Below, one piece after another: positions 52,359-60,797 of a stretch of DNA of 64,000 bases. The number at the start of each line of letters is the position of its first letter. Within the stretch, counting starts at the first letter, position 1. A program made the translations under genes and the position numbers. The notes beneath the pieces are model-generated. The model was not told where the DNA came from and ran no database searches. It was given only the letters and a program-made list of their open reading frames with translations. Origin of the DNA: an uncultured Flavobacteriales bacterium (lineage in GTDB: Bacteria > Bacteroidota > Bacteroidia > Flavobacteriales > UBA1820); contig CAUHQV010000004.1 of NCBI GenBank assembly GCA_959608625.1, positions 1 through 64,000 of the forward strand. Direction: 5' to 3'.

Positions 52359-53434
52359 TTTTTTTTTGAAGGGTCCAGGCCCAGGGATGCCAGTTGCATC
52401 AGTGCGATTTCGGTAAGGAGCCTCGGGTTTTTGGACAGGCGGTATTCCGACTGCGTGCGGGCCAACAGGGCGAGCGCTTCCACGGCCGTTTCGGCATCCA
52501 GGCGGGCGCATTGCTCCCGGTAGCGGTTTTTTACATCCTCCGGTACGTTCAGCAGGGAAACGGTGGCCGGATTTTTGGAGACCATCAGATCGCGGATATG
52601 CGAAGCGAGCCCGGAAAGCATATACTGGAGGTCGAAACCGTTTTGCAAAATAGTATCCACCTGAAGCATCGCGGAGGGGATGTCGGCATCCAACAGGGCG
52701 TCCGTCAGATGGAAATAAGCCTGGTAATCCAGTACGTTGAGGGTTTCGGCTACTTTTTCCGCCGTGAGGGTATCCCCGCAGAAGCATACCACCCGGTCGA
52801 ATATGGACAGGGCATCGCGCAGGGCGCCTTCCGCCTTGACGGCGATGATATGCAGGGCCTCTTCGTCGGCCTTGATCCCCTGGTCGGCAGCGATACGGGC
52901 CAGGTGGCCGCGGATATCGGCTACCGAAATGAGCTTGAAATCGAATATCTGGCAGCGGGAAAGGATCGTGGGGATGATCTTGTGCTTTTCGGTGGTCGCC
53001 AGGATAAATATGGCGTGGGCGGGGGGTTCTTCCAGTGTCTTGAGGAATGCGTTGAAGGCCGCCTGTGAGAGCATATGTACCTCATCGATGATGTACACTT
53101 TGTACTTGCCCGTTTGGGGGGCGAAGCGCACCTGGTCTATCAGGGTGCGGATATCCTCTACGGAGTTGTTGGATGCGGCGTCTAGTTCGTGGATGTTGAA
53201 CGCGAAGTCTTCGTCCGGCGAAGCGTCCGGCATCGTGCGGAGGTTGATTTCCCGGGCTAGGATACGGGCACAGGTAGTCTTTCCGACCCCGCGCGGGCCG
53301 CAGAACAGCATGGCCTGCGCCAGCTGGTTGTGCTCGATGGCGTTCTCCAGCGTCGAGGCGATATGTCCCTGCCCGACTACCTCGTCAAAGGAGTGGGGGC
53401 GGTATTTGCGGGCCGATACGACGAAATGTTCCAT
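52343..53434 (-). CDS. dnaX: DNA polymerase III gamma (short form of dnaX)
   Basis: A 363-residue clamp-loader ATPase. Walker A 'GPRGVGKTTCARILA' near residue 48, 'VYIIDEVHMLSQAAFNAFLKTLEEPP' with Walker B and the SRC motif later ('LSRCQIFDFK'). The four-Cys zinc module normally found between Walker A and 'HELDAASNNS' is absent: the region is 'NLRTMPDASPDEDFAFNI'. The zero frame runs through A10 and stops four codons later at TAA, just at the end of domain III, so this is a gamma-like product. Promoter TTTG-N20-TAATTTTG upstream. Confidence 0.93.
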   Translation of the reverse strand: MEHFVVSARKYRPHSFDEVVGQGHIASTLENAIEHNQLAQAMLFCGPRGVGKTTCARILAREINLRTMPDASPDEDFAFNIHELDAASNNSVEDIRTLIDQVRFAPQTGKYKVYIIDEVHMLSQAAFNAFLKTLEEPPAHAIFILATTEKHKIIPTILSRCQIFDFKLISVADIRGHLARIAADQGIKADEEALHIIAVKAEGALRDALSIFDRVVCFCGDTLTAEKVAETLNVLDYQAYFHLTDALLDADIPSAMLQVDTILQNGFDLQYMLSGLASHIRDLMVSKNPATVSLLNVPEDVKNRYREQCARLDAETAVEALALLARTQSEYRLSKNPRLLTEIALMQLASLGLDPSKKKALTL

Positions 53435-53462
53435 AGAGTTTTTCTTCCCTTTCGGGCGAAAG

Positions 53463-53494
53463 CAAAATTAATCATTTTTTCCCGGACAGCCAAA
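53463..53494 (-). promoter_or_regulatory. Consensus Bacteroidetes promoter of dnaX
   Basis: Minus strand: TTTG (53494-53491), 20 nt, TAATTTTG (53470-53463). Predicted start gives a leader of about 20 nt before the ATG at 53434. Confidence 0.65.
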
Positions 53495-53621
53495 GGAGGG
53501 AAAAGATAAAAAATATCCGCGTCTCCGGAATTACCCGAAGAACAAAACCTTCGGTTTATTTTGATTATATCCGCGCCGCATATTATCTTTATCCCCGGAT
53601 CAATAAATACCCGATAACGAA

Positions 53622-53879
53622 ATGATACGGAACGGACAATGGAAAAATACGGTTGCTGCGCGGCCTTTATCGGCCGTAGGGCTTGCCATGGTGGGCCTTG
53701 GCGCGGCATTGATGATCGCCCCGCTGGTTTATATGCTGGCTAACCTTCAGCAGGCGGATCGGATCGTGAGCGTTTGCATTCCCCTTATAGTGGCGGGCGT
53801 CGTCCTGTCGCTGCTCAGTTTGCTGTTCCGGAAGGACTTGCCGACCGACCGCAGGCAGAGTACCGGACGGTTCGTTTAA
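53622..53879 (+). CDS. Small two-helix membrane protein
   Basis: An 85-residue protein with two membrane helices ('LAMVGLGAALMIAPLVYMLA' and 'IVSVCIPLIVAGVVLSLLSLLF') joined by a short loop, with an Arg/Gln-rich tail. No family recognised. It lies 21 bp before the alpha/beta-hydrolase gene in the same direction, so they may share a transcript. Confidence 0.55.
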   Translation: MIRNGQWKNTVAARPLSAVGLAMVGLGAALMIAPLVYMLANLQQADRIVSVCIPLIVAGVVLSLLSLLFRKDLPTDRRQSTGRFV

Positions 53880-53900
53880 ACGATAATAAAAACTACTGTT

Positions 53901-54872
53901 TTGAAAAAATCCTTTCTCTTCCTGCTGCTGTCGGTGCTATGCCTTCCGTGCGTGGGGCAGCGGATAGCCGATGAATCCATTGTTACGCGTATCGACGACA
54001 AATATCCCGATGTACGGATCGCCATAGACGCGCCCGCCCGGATGGATAAGCGAAAACCGACACAGGTGCTGTTTTACGCTCTTCCCAATGGCAATACCAT
54101 CGAATGGACGGCCGGAAAAAAAATGTACGCCGGGGACGACTGGCACTACGATATCCAGCATATCGCCGCCCAGACCCGTTTTCTGCGGGAGAAGGAGAGA
54201 AAATACAATTTTGTGGTAGTATACCTGATGGCCGCCGGCAGAAGCTGGGGCGCCTGGCGCAGCCTGCACAAGGAGGATAAAACGCAGATACTTCCCGCTG
54301 TCGTGGACGACATAATGGCCAGGTACGCCGATTACCGCCCCTCGGCCGTGCTGTCCGGCCATTCGGGAGGGGGATATTTCGTGTTCGAATATATCCGGGC
54401 CCTCGATACGATACCGGACAAAGTGAAACGGATCGTGTTTTTGGACAGTACGTACGGGTATGAAGATTCCCTGCATGTAAAGAAACTGGCGGACTGGCTC
54501 GGCCGGTCGAAAAAACATTATCTGTGCGTGACCTCCTACGAGGACGCGACGGTGATCATCGACGGGAAGCATATCGTCAGCGCTTCGGGGGGAACGTGGG
54601 GGCGCAGCTTTGCCATGGAGGAAGGTTTAAGTAAACATTTTCCGCTCAAACGTACCGAAACAGGCGATTTTATTTACTTCAACGACCCGAAAAAGCAGGT
54701 GTTTTTTAAACTGAAGAAAAATCCTGACGGAAAAATCTACCACACGGTGCTGGTGGAACGCAACGGTTTCATCGATACGGTGTTCGAAGGTACTTCACAG
54801 GGTGGAAAAGGGTATGAATTCTGGGGAGAGAGGGCGTACGGCGAATACATTTCGGAAAAAGTCATTCAATAG
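53901..54872 (+). CDS. Secreted alpha/beta-hydrolase-like protein
   Basis: A 323-residue protein with a signal peptide ending at 'PCVGQ'. 'AVLSGHSGGGYFVFEYI' carries a nucleophile elbow GHSGG, 'FLDSTYG' a plausible acid Asp and 'GKIYHTVL' a possible His. It resembles alpha/beta hydrolases generally; the substrate is unknown. Starts with the TTG at 53901 in the frame with the signal peptide. Convergent with the histidine kinase. Confidence 0.7.
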   Translation: MKKSFLFLLLSVLCLPCVGQRIADESIVTRIDDKYPDVRIAIDAPARMDKRKPTQVLFYALPNGNTIEWTAGKKMYAGDDWHYDIQHIAAQTRFLREKERKYNFVVVYLMAAGRSWGAWRSLHKEDKTQILPAVVDDIMARYADYRPSAVLSGHSGGGYFVFEYIRALDTIPDKVKRIVFLDSTYGYEDSLHVKKLADWLGRSKKHYLCVTSYEDATVIIDGKHIVSASGGTWGRSFAMEEGLSKHFPLKRTETGDFIYFNDPKKQVFFKLKKNPDGKIYHTVLVERNGFIDTVFEGTSQGGKGYEFWGERAYGEYISEKVIQ

Positions 54873-54875
54873 GTT

Positions 54876-56096
54876 TTATCCGATAGGATCCAGTGGCAGG
54901 GTAAACCAAAAAGTCGATCCTTTGCCCGGGCGCGATTCCACTCCGATGGTTCCGCCCAGTTTTTCGACGATCAGTTGCGAGATGGCCAGCCCGAGTCCGC
55001 TTCCGGGCAGGTAGTGATCCAGTTTGGTGAACCGTCCGAATATCTTTTCCTGTTCTTCTTCGGCAATGCCGATCCCCGTATCCGATACGTAAAAGCGGAT
55101 ATAACCGTCGTCCTGACGGGTGGCGCCGAACCGGATCTCCCCGCCGGCCGTGAATTTCAGGGCGTTGTCGATAAAGTTGGAAAGCACCTGGAATACCCGT
55201 TCCCGTTCCGAATGGAGCAGGGGCAATTCAGGTACCGGTTCCTGTATGAGGGTTATTCCTGTTTTTTCTTTCAGGGCGCCCGCAAAAGTGCCGTACAGGT
55301 CTTTTAGGAGTTCATCTATCCGGAAATCCGAATAATTGAAATCCAGCGTTCCGGACTCCATTTTGGCCAGGTCGAGTATGTCGTCGAAAAGGTGCAGCAA
55401 TTGCCGGCTGTTCCGGCTGACGATGTCGGCATAGGCATTTTTCTCTTCTTTATCCTCGGCAGAAGCCAGCAGGTCGGAGAATCCGGAGATCGCGTGGAGC
55501 GGCGTGCGTATCTCGTGGCTCATATTGGCGATGAAAGCCGATTTGAGCCGGTCGGAAGCCACTGCCTTTTCTTTCTCGGCATTCAACTGTTTTTGGGTGT
55601 CTTTCAGTCTCGTGATATCGATAACCGTTAGTACCATCCGTTTCTCTCCCGAAGTTTCCAGATAAGTACCCGATACCGAAACGTCGCAGGGAGCCATTTG
55701 CCGGCGGTCGTGCCGGAATACTTCCATGGACGCCTCCTGGTCTTTAAAACTTTCCCCTTTCGCCAACCCCTGGCCGATGGCCGCCCGGATGCCGCATATT
55801 TTGCAGAGTTCGTGGGTGCCGCATCCGGGCGATTCGAGCGCATTGCGGCAATGCAAAAGGTCGCCTACCCGTTTGGGCTCGTCACTGGCCGGAATGTGGT
55901 TCAGGGAATAGTAATTGGTGCGCAGGACTTTCAGATCGGAGTCTATCAGGATGAAATAGGCATTCACATTCCCCAGGATCAATTCCGATTCGGCCAAATG
56001 GTGCTTTTTCCGGATTTTCTGGCGGTAGCACGCATACGCGTAGGCGATGCCGGGCAGGGCACAGGCGATTCCGAGGGCAATGTAAGGGAGTATCAT
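54876..56096 (-). CDS. Histidine kinase with Cys-rich PAS domain
   Basis: A 406-residue sensor. One membrane helix at residues 3-23, then a PAS domain containing the cysteines C83-x8-C92-x5-C98-x2-C101. Next a HisKA domain with His194 in 'MSHEIRTPLHAISG', and an HATPase with 'SNFIDNALKF', 'VSDTGIGIAEEEQ' and 'GSGLGLAISQLIV'. No response regulator gene adjoins it, so it is an orphan kinase. The Cys spacing recalls PAS domains that bind iron-sulfur or other redox cofactors; that is inference. Confidence 0.9.
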   Translation of the reverse strand: MILPYIALGIACALPGIAYAYACYRQKIRKKHHLAESELILGNVNAYFILIDSDLKVLRTNYYSLNHIPASDEPKRVGDLLHCRNALESPGCGTHELCKICGIRAAIGQGLAKGESFKDQEASMEVFRHDRRQMAPCDVSVSGTYLETSGEKRMVLTVIDITRLKDTQKQLNAEKEKAVASDRLKSAFIANMSHEIRTPLHAISGFSDLLASAEDKEEKNAYADIVSRNSRQLLHLFDDILDLAKMESGTLDFNYSDFRIDELLKDLYGTFAGALKEKTGITLIQEPVPELPLLHSERERVFQVLSNFIDNALKFTAGGEIRFGATRQDDGYIRFYVSDTGIGIAEEEQEKIFGRFTKLDHYLPGSGLGLAISQLIVEKLGGTIGVESRPGKGSTFWFTLPLDPIG

Positions 56097-56172
56097 CAGC
56101 GGCAGAGGGTTTGGTTTGTCGTTTTCCGGCCTTTCAAGTGGCAGCCGGAGTAGTAGCCGCTGGGTGAATAGC

Positions 56173-56523
56173 TCATTCTTCGGAAGACCGTTTGATGATA
56201 TAGATATCTTCGTTGTCCTTTTTCAGGCCATAATGTTCGCGGACGAATTTTTCCATTTGCTTGGGGTCGCTGCGAAGTTCGTTCAGGAAAGTTTTCTGCC
56301 GTTCTATTTCCCGCTTGTAGTAACTGATGGAATCCTGCAGGGCCGAGATATTGCGCTCGCGCTCTACATGCAGCAGGAACGAGTTGCGGTCGAAGAAAGT
56401 CATCCATATCAGGAATGCCACGATAACCACCAGCAGTTTGTGGTTCAGCATATAATCCAACGTCCGTTTTAGTCCCGGGCGGCTGTTTATATGGGCTTTT
56501 ATTTTTTCTACGGGCGATTTCAT
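56173..56523 (-). CDS. Septum formation initiator family protein (DivIC/FtsB-like)
   Basis: A 116-residue protein with a single membrane helix ('LLVVIVAFLIWMTFF', about residues 30-44) followed by a heptad coiled coil ('ERERNISALQDSISYYKREIERQKTFLNEL') and 'EKFVREHYGLKKDNEDIYII', the FtsB/DivIC end motif. Part of the divisome. 1 bp after the udk stop; co-transcribed. Confidence 0.9.
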   Translation of the reverse strand: MKSPVEKIKAHINSRPGLKRTLDYMLNHKLLVVIVAFLIWMTFFDRNSFLLHVERERNISALQDSISYYKREIERQKTFLNELRSDPKQMEKFVREHYGLKKDNEDIYIIKRSSEE

Positions 56524-56524
56524 A

Positions 56525-57154
56525 TCAGAACCGGGCGCATTTTTCTTTTCCGAGTTTTTTTTCGATCACCGTCAGGATGACGTTAATAGCGACTTCGAGT
56601 CCATCGTAATTGGGAATGATGAGGTCGGCATGTTTGCGCGAAGGCTCGATGAAACGCTTGTGCATCGGTTTGACGATATTCACATACCGGTCGAGTACCT
56701 GGGTGGCGGTACGGCCCCGCTCTACAATATCCCGGCGGATCACGCGAGCCAGGCGGTCGTCGTCGTCCGTCTCGACGAATATCTTGATATCCATCAGGCT
56801 TCGCAAAGTTTTGTTTTGGAGTACGAGAATGCCTTCGACGATTACTACGTCTTTGGGTTCGGTATGGACAGTCTCTTTTCCCCGCTCGTATGTGGTATAG
56901 GAATAGGTGGGCTGTTCGATAGACTTCCCTTTTTTCAGTTGTGCCACGTGTTGGGCCAGCAGGTCGAATTCGATGGAATCGGGATGGTCCACGTTGATCT
57001 TCTGGCGCTCCGCCACCGGCACGTCGGAACTGTCGCGGTAATAGGAATCCTGCGAAAGCACGGCCACGTCCTGCGGGCTGACGGCTTCCAGTATTTTATT
57101 TACCACGGTGGTCTTGCCGGAACCGGCCCCACCTGCTATACCTATTACCAACAT
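56525..57154 (-). CDS. udk: Uridine kinase
   Basis: A 209-residue nucleoside kinase. P-loop 'IGIAGGAGSGKTTVVNKI', 'LSQDSYYRD', 'NVDHPDSIEFDLLAQH', 'VIVEGILVLQNKTLRSLMDIKIFVETDDDDRLARVIRRDI'. The ATG at 57154 begins the conserved sequence; the frame is open upstream. A TATTTTTG -7 element lies upstream. Confidence 0.95.
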   Translation of the reverse strand: MLVIGIAGGAGSGKTTVVNKILEAVSPQDVAVLSQDSYYRDSSDVPVAERQKINVDHPDSIEFDLLAQHVAQLKKGKSIEQPTYSYTTYERGKETVHTEPKDVVIVEGILVLQNKTLRSLMDIKIFVETDDDDRLARVIRRDIVERGRTATQVLDRYVNIVKPMHKRFIEPSRKHADLIIPNYDGLEVAINVILTVIEKKLGKEKCARF

Positions 57155-57191
57155 GAAAGAAAGGTTGTCGTATGAAGATGTATATTTTATG

Positions 57192-57199
57192 CAAAAATA
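57192..57199 (-). promoter_or_regulatory. -7 element (TATTTTTG) of udk
   Basis: Fits TAnnTTTG, giving a leader of about 30 nt before the ATG at 57154. No clear -33 element. Confidence 0.4.
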
Positions 57200-57239
57200 A
57201 CGGATTTCCCCCAAGTAATCCATTACCGGGAAAGATTTT

Positions 57240-57989
57240 TTACAAAGGCCTGTAACGGGAGAGGAATGCCGGGCGGCCGTCGGATTCCCGCCGGACAACG
57301 AATGTGATCCCGTCGGCGGTTTCTCCCTGTTCGATGAATACCTGGTCGCCCTGGTGGAGTTCCGCCAGGAAATTGACCTCGACCTCACCGCTGGTGATTC
57401 CCAACGCCATTTCGTAAGGGATGCTGTCCAGTATCCACTGCGTATATTTGATGTTGTTCACATGGCCCATCGCGTCGATATCGCTGAAGGCGACCCGGTA
57501 TTCGCGCAATAACTCGGTAGTCTCGGGGGTGCGTACGCGGGAGGCTTTGGCTATGCCGATATTTTTGCCGCCCAGTATCAGGTAATCCGGGTAGTCCACG
57601 GCGATGTGTTCGGGCGTGCGTTTTTCGTAGTTGATGCAGGCCCATACGGTGCTTACCTGGGCGAAGATCCGGCCGTCGTGCTCTACGGTCATATTTCGTT
57701 CGGATATCACTCCGCTGGAGGCGTGTATCCAGGTCGTTACCTGTACTTCCTGGTTACAGCCGGGCATCGAAGTGAAGTGCACTTTCATCCGGTTGAGCAC
57801 CCAAGCCTGTCCGGCAGCCATCATATCGTAAAAACCGAAGCGGCACAGGTTGGCATGGTTGCCGGCGGTGATCTGTATCATGTTGAAAAGACCTGTCAGC
57901 GAAAGGCGGCCGGTAGCGCAGGCGGCGTCCCATTCGACGTGGAACTTTTCAGTGTATGTACGGGGGTAGGCGGTGTTTTCTTTTTCCAA
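57240..57989 (-). CDS. Acyl-ACP thioesterase
   Basis: A ~249-residue protein with two hotdog domains. 'YTEKFHVEWDAACATGRLSLTGLFNMIQITAGNHANLCRFG' is the N-terminal hotdog, and 'SDIDAMGHVNNIKYTQWILDSIPYEM...EVNFLAEL' carries the Asn-His-containing catalytic region of FatA/FatB-like enzymes. Releases fatty acids from acyl carrier protein. Start: a TTG at 57989 fits the promoter-predicted transcript (start about 58018); a GTG at 58013 is possible, but would leave almost no leader. Confidence 0.85.
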   Translation of the reverse strand: MEKENTAYPRTYTEKFHVEWDAACATGRLSLTGLFNMIQITAGNHANLCRFGFYDMMAAGQAWVLNRMKVHFTSMPGCNQEVQVTTWIHASSGVISERNMTVEHDGRIFAQVSTVWACINYEKRTPEHIAVDYPDYLILGGKNIGIAKASRVRTPETTELLREYRVAFSDIDAMGHVNNIKYTQWILDSIPYEMALGITSGEVEVNFLAELHQGDQVFIEQGETADGITFVVRRESDGRPAFLSRYRPL

Positions 57990-58024
57990 TTTTTCAGTCC
58001 GGGTGTTTTTCACAAATGTTTCGT

Positions 58025-58057
58025 CAAATTTAGGAATATTTTTTGTCCCTGCCCAAA
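58025..58057 (-). promoter_or_regulatory. Promoter of acyl-ACP thioesterase gene
   Basis: Minus strand TTTG (58057-58054), 21 nt, TAAATTTG (58032-58025). Full consensus spacing. Confidence 0.6.
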
Positions 58058-58143
58058 CCTGCGGAATGTCCCGAGGGCTTTTTTTCAGTATCTTTGCCTT
58101 CCAGCGGCGAAAATAGGCTGCACCTCGGCAAAAGCGAGCCTGC

Positions 58144-58174
58144 TTGCTTCTGCACTCGGTTTGCACTATCTTTG
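58144..58174 (+). promoter_or_regulatory. Promoter of the OstA-like gene
   Basis: TTGC at 58144, about 19 nt, TATCTTTG at 58167-58174, 25 bp before the GTG start. A second TATCTTTG lies at 58089-58096. Confidence 0.55.
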
Positions 58175-58198
58175 CCGCATAAAAATACGGAAACCCGC

Positions 58199-60709
58199 GT
58201 GAAGGACATCCAGAAATACGCTTTACTTACCCTGATCGTACTTTCGGCAGCTATCCTGTCCCTGTACGGCGCACCCCAGCAGCCCCCGCAGGGGGCGCCT
58301 TCGGTAGCTGGTACGGGCCAGACGGAGGAGGAGGATTCTTTGGCCGGCAGCGGATGGGTCGTACCGGGCGCCGGGACGGCGGCGCCCAAACAGCAGGTGC
58401 CGGAGAGCCCTGCAACGGGAAAACGACCGGTTTCGGTATCCGGGGACAGTACACGCCCGCGAAGCAGTTCTTCCGGCGTGGGAAAGCCGACGCGGATACG
58501 GATAGACAATGCCGACCTGATCAGTAACAACGAAGATATCGCCCCGGGGGTTCAGAAACTTACCGGCAATGTGCGGTTTTATCACGGCAATACTTTGATG
58601 ACCTGCGACGAAGCGGAATTCAACCGGGCGATGAACACTTTTTTTGCCCGGGGGAATGTATTTGTCAATGAAGGGGATACCCTTACCCTGAACAGCAATT
58701 ATATGCTCTATACGGGAGACAATCAGCTGATAAAATCCTACGGCGATGTCGTGCTGGTACATAAGAGTACCACTTTACGGACGGATACCCTCGATTACGA
58801 CCGTATTAACGAACAGGCTTATTATTTCTGCGGGGGGACTATCACGGACGAAAAGAATACCCTCAACAGCCAGATAGGCGTGTACCGGGTGCCCGACGAT
58901 ATGGTGGATTTTTATGTCGATGTGGTAGCCTGGGATCCGGACTACCGGATGTATTCCGATACGCTTCATTACAATACGGTCTCCAAGGTCATCACCGCCG
59001 AGGGCCCGACCAATATTTACAGCGAGAAAAATAAGATCTATACCGAGGAGGGCGAATACAACACACAGAACGGCATCTCCGATTTTTACAAGAACACCCG
59101 GGTATCTTATGGCCGCCGGATGCTCAGGGGCGATACGCTGCATTACGAGCGAAATGAGGGATATGCCCGGGCCATTTCCAATGTGGAATTGCAGGATACG
59201 ACCCAAAAAGCCGCCATTTACGGGGATTTTGCCGAATACTTCGAAAGACAGGACTCCATTATATTCCCACGCAAACCCAAAGTAGTCCAGATATTGGATA
59301 AAGACACGCTGTATACGCGGGGGGATACTTTGATGGTCACCCGCCGGAGCACATTGATGAGCTATCTGGCGGCAAAAGCAGCCCGGGCCGACAGTTTGGA
59401 GGAAGGTGACGGAGGCGTGGACAAGAGATTAACGTCCATGTTGGATAAAATGGCCCAGCAGGAAGCGCTGGCGGGAAAAAAAGCGGCATCGGATTCTTTG
59501 TCCGCGTCCGTATCGGAAAACCCGGATACGTTGAATGGCGGAGAGGCATCCCGGGATTCTCTATACGCAAAAATGACCCCCAAGCAACGGGAAAAGGCCG
59601 AAAAGAAACGGCTGCGCGAAGAAAGGCAGCGGCAGCGGGAAGAACTGCGTGCGGTCAAACTGGAATCGGATGCCCTGGAAAAGGCGAAAAGGGACAGTTT
59701 GCGACCGAAGAATATTTTGGGGATGACGGTCGTCTGGCCTTTGGATTTATTGCGCCCGGTACGCGCGGTGCCCCGCGACACGCTGAAACCGGATGAAGGC
59801 TTGTTGGCTGGCGTTTTGGAGGCAGATTCGCTTTCGGCGGCGGTGGATACCCTTTCCTGGAAGAAGGAATCGGACGACAGCCTGCGCGTGATGCGTGCTT
59901 TCCATCATGTCCGTTTTTATAAGAGCGATATGTCCGGAGCGGCCGATTCGGTCTTTTACGACCAGAAAACGGGGATCATGAGCATGTATAAAGATCCGAT
60001 CATTTTCTCCGCCGGCAACCAAGTCACAGCCGATTCGATGTATGTGAAACGCGATCTCGAAAAAGACGTCATGGACTCGGTGATCCTGGTAAAGAATGCA
60101 TTTATCCTTTCGCGGGATTACCACGAGCCCGATGCCTACAACCAGGTGAAAGGCAATGCGATGCGGGGAAAGATCATCGATAACGATCTGCGCATCGTCC
60201 ATGTGAAAGGCAATGCGGAGACCGTCTATTATTCATACGATAACGACGGCTCGCGCATCGGCGTCAATAAAAGCAATGCGTCTTACATGGATGTATTCAT
60301 GAGAGACTCCAAGGTATTGGTAATACGGTTCAATAAATCACCCGATGGAAAGATGCTGTCGGCCGACAGCTTGCCCGAAGAATCTACTCGGCTCAAAGGG
60401 TTCGCTATCCGGGAAGGCGAACGCCCGTTAACCCCGGACGACATATGGGAAGGCCCGGTAAACATAGACCTTAGTTTTGCCACACCCTCCGAAGAACCGG
60501 CTACCGCCGGCCGGGGACTGGAAAACGGAATAGACCCGGCCCTTAAGCCGGAAGAAGAGGCTGCTATGGACGGGAGCGCCCCCGAAAGGAAAATAGATAC
60601 CGATGAACCGGAAGAAGAATCCGGAATACGGGAGGAGCCGCCCCTAAAGGAAACGGGAAAAACAATAACAACATCGCCGGAAACGGATTCTAAGGCTCCG
60701 GCACAATAA
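58199..60709 (+). CDS. OstA-like envelope protein (LptA/LptD N-domain type)
   Basis: An 836-residue exported protein. The GTG at 58199 starts 'VKDIQKYALLTLIVLSAAILSLYG', a signal-anchor-type sequence; a longer frame exists but lies upstream of the promoter. Residues about 100-430 hold repeated OstA/LptA-type strands ('LTGNVRFYHGNTLMTCDEAEFNRAMNTFFARGNVFVNEGDTL' region). Around 59560-59700 there is a highly charged coiled-coil insert ('KQREKAEKKRLREERQRQREEL'), followed by further OstA-like strands ('MRAFHHVRFYKSDMSGAADSVFYDQKTGIMSMYKDP'). Probably acts in outer-membrane LPS transport or assembly, as the Bacteroidetes OstA_2 proteins are thought to; the acidic tail is disordered. Confidence 0.82.
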   Translation: MKDIQKYALLTLIVLSAAILSLYGAPQQPPQGAPSVAGTGQTEEEDSLAGSGWVVPGAGTAAPKQQVPESPATGKRPVSVSGDSTRPRSSSSGVGKPTRIRIDNADLISNNEDIAPGVQKLTGNVRFYHGNTLMTCDEAEFNRAMNTFFARGNVFVNEGDTLTLNSNYMLYTGDNQLIKSYGDVVLVHKSTTLRTDTLDYDRINEQAYYFCGGTITDEKNTLNSQIGVYRVPDDMVDFYVDVVAWDPDYRMYSDTLHYNTVSKVITAEGPTNIYSEKNKIYTEEGEYNTQNGISDFYKNTRVSYGRRMLRGDTLHYERNEGYARAISNVELQDTTQKAAIYGDFAEYFERQDSIIFPRKPKVVQILDKDTLYTRGDTLMVTRRSTLMSYLAAKAARADSLEEGDGGVDKRLTSMLDKMAQQEALAGKKAASDSLSASVSENPDTLNGGEASRDSLYAKMTPKQREKAEKKRLREERQRQREELRAVKLESDALEKAKRDSLRPKNILGMTVVWPLDLLRPVRAVPRDTLKPDEGLLAGVLEADSLSAAVDTLSWKKESDDSLRVMRAFHHVRFYKSDMSGAADSVFYDQKTGIMSMYKDPIIFSAGNQVTADSMYVKRDLEKDVMDSVILVKNAFILSRDYHEPDAYNQVKGNAMRGKIIDNDLRIVHVKGNAETVYYSYDNDGSRIGVNKSNASYMDVFMRDSKVLVIRFNKSPDGKMLSADSLPEESTRLKGFAIREGERPLTPDDIWEGPVNIDLSFATPSEEPATAGRGLENGIDPALKPEEEAAMDGSAPERKIDTDEPEEESGIREEPPLKETGKTITTSPETDSKAPAQ

Positions 60710-60797
60710 TGCGCTGAAAGCTTTCTCACAAAAAGCCGCCGGGCCTTTAAAAAATCCCCGCCGGTAACCGGTATTTTTGTCTTCATAAATTTACGAT

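Noticed and set aside
51603..53434. dnaX as a simple pseudogene
   Set aside because: The break is at a homopolymer slippage site with a near-immediate stop, in an essential gene with both halves intact, which fits programmed recoding or a homopolymer error better than decay.
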